The notes under the pieces were generated by a model. That model did not search any database and had not been told where the DNA came from. It saw only the letters and a list, made by a program, of their open reading frames with translations. This document shows, piece after piece, positions 16,994 through 20,810 of a DNA stretch of 20,810 nt. The position numbers and the translations under genes are program-made. How positions within the stretch are numbered: the first letter of the stretch is position 1; the number at the start of each line of letters is the position of its first letter. Origin of the DNA: a virus; the IMG/VR virus record IMGVR_UViG_3300011116_000435, positions 1 to 20,810 of that record; one strand, given 5' to 3'.

Positions 16994-17529
16994 TAGTTGC
17001 CTTTCTTTCGTTTGCTGTGAACCTTGCAGCAGGTGCAAAGTGGTACCAAATTTGATACCAAATTAGCACCTTCTGCCACCTTCTTCTTGGGTTGAGGCTG
17101 TAGGGCAGCCTTGACCTGATTCACAACTTTAGGTTGATTCATCCACCAGAACCAAGGGCTAGTGTCATCAGCGCTATCAGCGTTGATAGAAATATGAAGA
17201 TGCTTAGAGTGTGAATTACTGCCAGTATAAACACGATTGCCAGCGCCAGCCTTGAGGCGTGACCAAATTTTCTTATTGAAGATAAGGTAAGAAACCCTTT
17301 CATCTTCTTTGAGTTTTTCAAATATCTCGGCACAGTCAATACCTGCCTTTGGATCGTGGGTCAGGTCTACTGCTAGGCCTGTGTTGTGATCTGAGTTAGG
17401 ACTTGCCTTGATGTGAGCCTTGCTTGGTAATAGTCCATCCGATGCTTTGTTGCGCTTCGGAGCAAGCGCAGTTGCCTGCCGAAGAACGGCAATAGCAGCA
17501 GGTGTTGCACGTTTTGCAACAGGTTTCAT
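16993..17529 (-). CDS. M15-family peptidase endolysin, 178 aa
   Basis: A VanY/L-Ala-D-Glu type peptidase of peptidoglycan stems. SDHNTGLAVDLTHD (residues 46-59) supplies H48 and D55 as zinc ligands and SKHLHISIN (108-116) supplies the catalytic H-x-H (H110, H112). The C-terminal 35 residues hold a basic, cysteine-containing tail (CTCCKVHSKRKKGN), possibly wall-binding or metal-linked. No signal peptide, so release depends on the holin. ATG 17529 lies after AGGAAG. It is flanked by a membrane protein upstream and the holin downstream, forming a compact lysis cassette. Confidence 0.87.
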   Translation of the reverse strand: MKPVAKRATPAAIAVLRQATALAPKRNKASDGLLPSKAHIKASPNSDHNTGLAVDLTHDPKAGIDCAEIFEKLKEDERVSYLIFNKKIWSRLKAGAGNRVYTGSNSHSKHLHISINADSADDTSPWFWWMNQPKVVNQVKAALQPQPKKKVAEGANLVSNLVPLCTCCKVHSKRKKGN

Positions 17530-17532
17530 TCG

Positions 17533-17736
17533 TCACTTCCTCAATGCTTCCTTGACTAGTTCGGTGAGTAAGTCCACCTTGTGTTCTAGAGCGTTTACTT
17601 TGTCTTTCATAGAACTACCGCCATTAGGCTTGAGTTCATATAAAAATGATTTGACTAACCAACGCAGTCCCATAAGAACTGTTGAGGCTATTCCAAGTAT
17701 GGTGGCAACGAGCATTGCCCAGTCTGTAGGTGTCAT
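17533..17736 (-). CDS. Membrane/coiled-coil protein next to the lysis genes, 67 aa
   Basis: One hydrophobic helix (residues 7-26, AMLVATILGIASTVLMGLRW) is followed by ELKPNGGSSMKD and a heptad-rich helix (VNALEHKVDLLTELVKEALR). This anchor-plus-coiled-coil form is common in actinophage lysis cassettes, where such genes are often called holin-like. It might be an antiholin or a second membrane component. It starts directly after the tail gene stop and has three nucleotides between its stop and the endolysin start. Direct evidence for a lysis role is position only. Confidence 0.75.
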   Translation of the reverse strand: MTPTDWAMLVATILGIASTVLMGLRWLVKSFLYELKPNGGSSMKDKVNALEHKVDLLTELVKEALRK

Positions 17737-19971
17737 TTATACGCTCCGTATTGTCACTACAAGTAAGCCTCCGAAACCAGAGAACTTCTTATCTTGTGGG
17801 GTTTTATTGATGAAGTCCATCTCTTCTATCAGGCCGATGTAGGACTCACCTGTTCTGAAGTCTTCTACACGGATGGTATCGCCTGCATTTTCTACTGCTT
17901 CGAGTTGCTGCATACGGTCCCAAGCAGAACTTTCATAGCCTACTTCCACGCCGAACTTATCGCTCTCGTGGTCGAAGCAGAATAATGGATACTGGATAAG
18001 TCTCTGGCGTGGTACTGCTGGCAGAGCCTTGAGTTGATAACCAGTAAACAGTGGACCCTTAGTATTGTCAGTAGAACTACGGGTCATTGTGAATTTGAAC
18101 CCTAGATACTCTTGCGCTCCTTGTGGGTATGGAATTCCAACTTCTTGCACAGTTCCATCTTCAGCAAAAGAAGCGATTGGGTACTCGGTATTATCATAAG
18201 AAATAGATTTGATGATAAGACCGCCATTGTCGGTATCAATACGTGGGGTAAGGAGTTTGAATATCTTACCTTCAAGGGTGTTGTAACGGACAAAGCCAGT
18301 CTGAATATAACCAGATGAAACTAATCTAGTCTCTGATTCAATATAGACAGAGCCATTACCGCCAGCAGTTGTGGCATTGGTTGTAAAGGCTAGGCGGTTG
18401 GTGCCATTGATGAAAGCACAGGCAGTTGTCTCACGAGTGGTATCACCTGATGCGTAGTAAGTGTCATAGGCATAGGGAAATACCAGTGGAGAAATCTGCG
18501 TAGATAGGTCAATGCGAATAGTTCCTGGCTCATCTTCTACACCAGTTGCAGCCCACGCAAACTTGTCACGGAATGCAAAGTCATAGACAGGTTGGCTGTT
18601 CTCCCAAATCAAAGGACCATAGGCTAGAGATCCATCATCAGATACTGCAGCCACTCGGATACCTTTAGTGGTACCGATGAGCATATAGCCAAGGTAGTAA
18701 GCAATCTTGTAGATGCGCTCGCCACTAGGCATTTCAGCAGCAGTAATAGCACTGGTCAAGGTAGGCATCGTTCCATTAGATGCTAGTGTGAACTTCTGGA
18801 TATTGGATTGAGTACCAGAAAAGCCAGTGACATAGATAGCAGCACCGCTTGATGTGATGCTGGTGTATACGAAGTTATCTACGGGGTGGGTATAGACAGC
18901 AGTAGGCAGAACGGTTGCTGTCGTAGAAATCTCATAAACTTTATTGTTGATACAGGCAACGATACGTTCTTTAGTGAACTCCATTACCGCATTGGTGACA
19001 GTAAGGCCAGTGGTGTCAAACATCTTAGTTGCAGCCACTGATGCGTATTCAGTGAGCAACTTCTTATACATTGTTAGTTTTGTGGTACCACCAGCAGTAA
19101 CGTTAGTAACCCAATAGCAGTAAACTCCATCGTCACACATTGCATATACTTTGTCATCTGTTCCAGCGTTGTAATCCACAAAGTGCTGGACATTGCTAGT
19201 CACAGTACCCGCTGGACTGACAGGTGTTGATGTAACATTGGCAGCAGTCTTGGCGTAAGTAAAGGTAGTTGTAGTAGGGACAGAGGCAATGGTGTAGGTA
19301 CCGTTGAAGGTAGCATCTACGCCTGTTACAGCAATTTCCATACCTACCGCAAGGCCGTGTGCAGCGCTGGTTGTCAATGTAGCCACATTTGATGTAAGTG
19401 CTTTGTTAGTAACAGATGCAGTAATGGTTGGATATATCTTGTCAATGTCATAACCATCAAGCATTAGGCAGCCAAGGAAGGTGTTATAGGTAGTAGCACC
19501 TGTATAGGCTAATTGTTGCCATTGGATAGAGCGTAGGAACTGTTGCGGTCTAAGGTTGTCATTGAGAGTAGCAGTGGTCTGATGGGTAGCATCTACATCA
19601 AGAATGAGTGATGCTTGTCCTTTGGTCCAGACATCTACACCTTTGGATTCGGTGTATTGGAATCGCAGTGATTCATCCTGAGCAGGCTCAAAGTATTTGA
19701 TGCCTTGACCTAGATGAAATGATGACTGCGATCTGAACCACCAGCCAGTGAGAGACTGTTCTCCAGCCTCACGGGTCTGGTCATACTGTTGCTTACGGTA
19801 CTGAGCCGTGACACGACGATAGGGTGAATCATCACTGGCAGCCAGAAAGAATGGCAAGCCGTTGATGGCTACATCGTAGGCAACACCTGTGGCTTGATAG
19901 TTAGTAGATCCAGCAGGGTTTGAAAGCACATAGGGAATGCCTTCGGTAATGTCATCACCATAAGGTGCCAA
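17737..19971 (-). CDS. Large tail protein, 744 aa
   Basis: A Thr/Ser/Gly/Ala-rich beta-structured protein. Residues about 190-255 (TNKALTSNVATLTTSAAHGL and onward, with VGMEIAVTGVDATFNGTYTI) form an Ig-like/bacterial beta module often inserted in phage tail and fibre proteins. The rest shows repeated strand pairs with Trp/Tyr/Gly, suggesting a propeller-like body, then a C-terminal domain (GFKFTMTRSSTDN, VEVGYESSAWDRM) of minor-tail type. It lies at the 3' end of the tail region, just before lysis. The start is TTG 19971 with AAGGAG 6 nt upstream. Minor tail protein or baseplate-linked fibre are the options; receptor binding is possible. Confidence 0.75.
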   Translation of the reverse strand: MAPYGDDITEGIPYVLSNPAGSTNYQATGVAYDVAINGLPFFLAASDDSPYRRVTAQYRKQQYDQTREAGEQSLTGWWFRSQSSFHLGQGIKYFEPAQDESLRFQYTESKGVDVWTKGQASLILDVDATHQTTATLNDNLRPQQFLRSIQWQQLAYTGATTYNTFLGCLMLDGYDIDKIYPTITASVTNKALTSNVATLTTSAAHGLAVGMEIAVTGVDATFNGTYTIASVPTTTTFTYAKTAANVTSTPVSPAGTVTSNVQHFVDYNAGTDDKVYAMCDDGVYCYWVTNVTAGGTTKLTMYKKLLTEYASVAATKMFDTTGLTVTNAVMEFTKERIVACINNKVYEISTTATVLPTAVYTHPVDNFVYTSITSSGAAIYVTGFSGTQSNIQKFTLASNGTMPTLTSAITAAEMPSGERIYKIAYYLGYMLIGTTKGIRVAAVSDDGSLAYGPLIWENSQPVYDFAFRDKFAWAATGVEDEPGTIRIDLSTQISPLVFPYAYDTYYASGDTTRETTACAFINGTNRLAFTTNATTAGGNGSVYIESETRLVSSGYIQTGFVRYNTLEGKIFKLLTPRIDTDNGGLIIKSISYDNTEYPIASFAEDGTVQEVGIPYPQGAQEYLGFKFTMTRSSTDNTKGPLFTGYQLKALPAVPRQRLIQYPLFCFDHESDKFGVEVGYESSAWDRMQQLEAVENAGDTIRVEDFRTGESYIGLIEEMDFINKTPQDKKFSGFGGLLVVTIRSV

Positions 19972-19981
19972 GACTTACTCC

Positions 19982-20206
19982 TTACTTTGAGAGTGCTGCG
20001 ATTTCTTCTGCGGTCAAACCAAGTGCTGCAAGTTTGGCTTCGGCTGCTGCCTTGGCTGCTGCCTTTGCTGCTGCTTCTGCTTCTTCTGCAGCCTTTGCAT
20101 CAGCGTATGCTTGAGCATCTGCTTGCATCTGAGCGATTTCTTCAGCGGTAAGTTCTACCTCTGAAGTCTGCCCTGTTGAGCAATCTACTACGAGTTTGGT
20201 TGGCAT
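19982..20206 (-). CDS. Small Ala/Glu-rich virion-associated protein, 74 aa
   Basis: Begins MPTKLVVDCSTGQTSEVELT and continues with a long helix of Glu/Ala/Lys repeats (AEEAEAAAKAAAKAAAEAK), ending ALGLTAEEIAALSK. This pattern of a short strand, ELTAEEIAQ and an Ala-rich helix is frequent in small proteins beside tail genes and is thought to be structural or chaperone-like. ATG 20206 follows AAGGAG by 6 nt; the upstream in-frame extension to 20284 would run into the HNH gene. It precedes the tail gene by 10 nt. Confidence 0.75.
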   Translation of the reverse strand: MPTKLVVDCSTGQTSEVELTAEEIAQMQADAQAYADAKAAEEAEAAAKAAAKAAAEAKLAALGLTAEEIAALSK

Positions 20207-20219
20207 TGTTTCTCCTTGA

Positions 20220-20768
20220 TTATGCGAGTTTTTCGGGTGCATATTGTCGTAATATCTGTAAAGCGTATTCAATTTTATCTTCAACTCGCTGTCCTGATGG
20301 TTGCGATGTGTTCCATATTTCTAAATTATTTATATGGTTATCTTGTCTGTTTCCATTCTTATGATGAACTTGTTCTGTAATCAATAAAGGTCTACCAATA
20401 AAATCCGACATAACCTTACGATGTTCTAGAACATAACCATCGCCATTAGCATTTGGATGCTCAGGTTCATATAGTTTTATGTACCCACCAACAGATACTT
20501 CAATTTTATTAGAAGTTCTTTTTCTTCCAGGTTTGCTATTAGCATCACCATAAAGATAATACCTTCTATAGTGCATACTACACATACCTTTGGCAAGGTG
20601 CTTTTTTGAGCAACTATCTATTTCGCAAGACTTAGTTATTCTTACAGCAATCCCTAAAGGATTCCCGTATTTCCTAAATCTAGCATTGTGAGTAGGGCAA
20701 TAGAGTTTAGTTCTACGTTTTCTACTGCAGTCTTCTACAGTGCAGTTGTAATCATTGCTATATGGCAT
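20220..20768 (-). CDS. HNH homing endonuclease, 182 aa, with N-terminal zinc repeats
   Basis: Contains an HNH nuclease core: ITEQVHHKNGNRQDNHINNLEIW (His pair, then Asn) preceded by YVLEHRKVMSDFIGRPL. Upstream lie two similar Cys/His units, C9-x4-C-x9-C-x2-H and C-x4-C-x9-C-x2-H (one in EDCSRKRRTKLYCPTH and one in DSCSKKHLAKGMCSMHYRR), probable zinc fingers for DNA binding. This architecture is that of free-standing or intron-borne homing endonucleases in phages. The gene is visibly more AT-rich than its neighbours, which suggests acquisition. ATG 20768 lacks a clear ribosome site. It sits between structural genes and stops 14 nt before the next start. Confidence 0.85.
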   Translation of the reverse strand: MPYSNDYNCTVEDCSRKRRTKLYCPTHNARFRKYGNPLGIAVRITKSCEIDSCSKKHLAKGMCSMHYRRYYLYGDANSKPGRKRTSNKIEVSVGGYIKLYEPEHPNANGDGYVLEHRKVMSDFIGRPLLITEQVHHKNGNRQDNHINNLEIWNTSQPSGQRVEDKIEYALQILRQYAPEKLA

Positions 20769-20783
20769 AGATCAATACTACCA

Positions 20784-20810
20784 TCAACTGGACTTGATTC
20801 CGTAAAGGGT
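20784..20810 (-). CDS. Possible 3' end of an upstream gene, cut by window edge
   Basis: One minus-strand frame reads TLYGIKSS before a TGA at 20786-20784, 15 nt upstream of the HNH start. A structural gene ending here would fit the direction of the late operon. Only nine codons are visible and two other frames are also open to shortly beyond the HNH start, so the choice of frame is weak. Confidence 0.25.
   Translation of the reverse strand, partial: TLYGIKSS

Noticed and set aside
19982-20100. Ala/Glu tandem repeat as a DNA repeat element
   Set aside because: The repetitiveness is explained by the Ala/Glu/Lys-rich helix of the small virion protein and does not need a separate element.
1-20810. 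Lysogeny module, CRISPR array, tRNA or insertion sequence
   Set aside because: No integrase or excisionase motif, no regularly spaced repeats, no cloverleaf with a T-arm, and no transposase were found. The SOS-like box alone does not show a temperate life style.

Overview
The window reads as part of a tailed double-stranded DNA phage genome whose host is very likely an actinobacterium. The phage assignment rests on a terminase large subunit, a portal-type protein, a tail protein, a lysis cassette and a compact replication cluster. The host assignment rests on a WhiB-type protein (four cysteines and a GMWGG motif), a proteasome/HslV-fold peptidase and a SOS-like box of the actinobacterial GAAC-N4-GTTC form. 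Base composition is moderate rather than GC-rich, which by inference fits small-genome aquatic actinobacteria better than Streptomyces or Mycobacterium. No integrase, excisionase, tRNA, CRISPR array or insertion sequence was found.

Layout. (1) 1-4472, minus strand: terminase, portal and three small genes leading to a gene cut by the left edge. (2) 4473-5183, non-coding divergent control region: a structured leader for the terminase transcript, a Crp/GlxR-like dyad, another dyad, a SOS-like box with a half-copy 21 bp away, and a TTGACA promoter firing rightward. (3) 5184-9717, plus strand: 23 tightly packed, mostly coupled genes, many of 28-60 residues and many cysteine-rich, ending in a membrane-anchored lytic transglycosylase. 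(4) 9742-16362, minus strand, convergent with (3): proteasome-like peptidase, Cas4-like nuclease, zinc protein, WhiB, DnaB/RecA-type ATPase, Holliday-junction-resolvase-like nuclease, two tiny proteins, a two-gene primase (zinc domain and TOPRIM), an Nmad1-type protein, a CCHC protein, a sigma-like factor, a third nuclease-like protein and an FmdB-like zinc ribbon. (5) 16505-16744, plus strand: a lone zinc-ribbon gene with a hairpin-rich leader. (6) 16753-20810, minus strand: the end of a late operon (HNH endonuclease, small Ala/Glu-rich protein, tail protein, membrane protein, M15 endolysin, holin) closed by a strong intrinsic terminator.

How it fits together (inference): if the genome is circularly permuted or circularises, the late operon starts at the terminase, runs leftward out of the window and re-enters from the right to finish at the lysis genes. 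The middle of the window then holds the early and replication modules, with the control region at 4473-5183 separating early rightward from late leftward transcription. The sigma-like and WhiB proteins are natural candidates for redirecting host RNA polymerase. The least explained parts are the array of cysteine-rich miniproteins (7327-8811), the GC-rich double-hairpin element present twice (near 4510 and 16446), and the phage-borne proteasome-fold peptidase.
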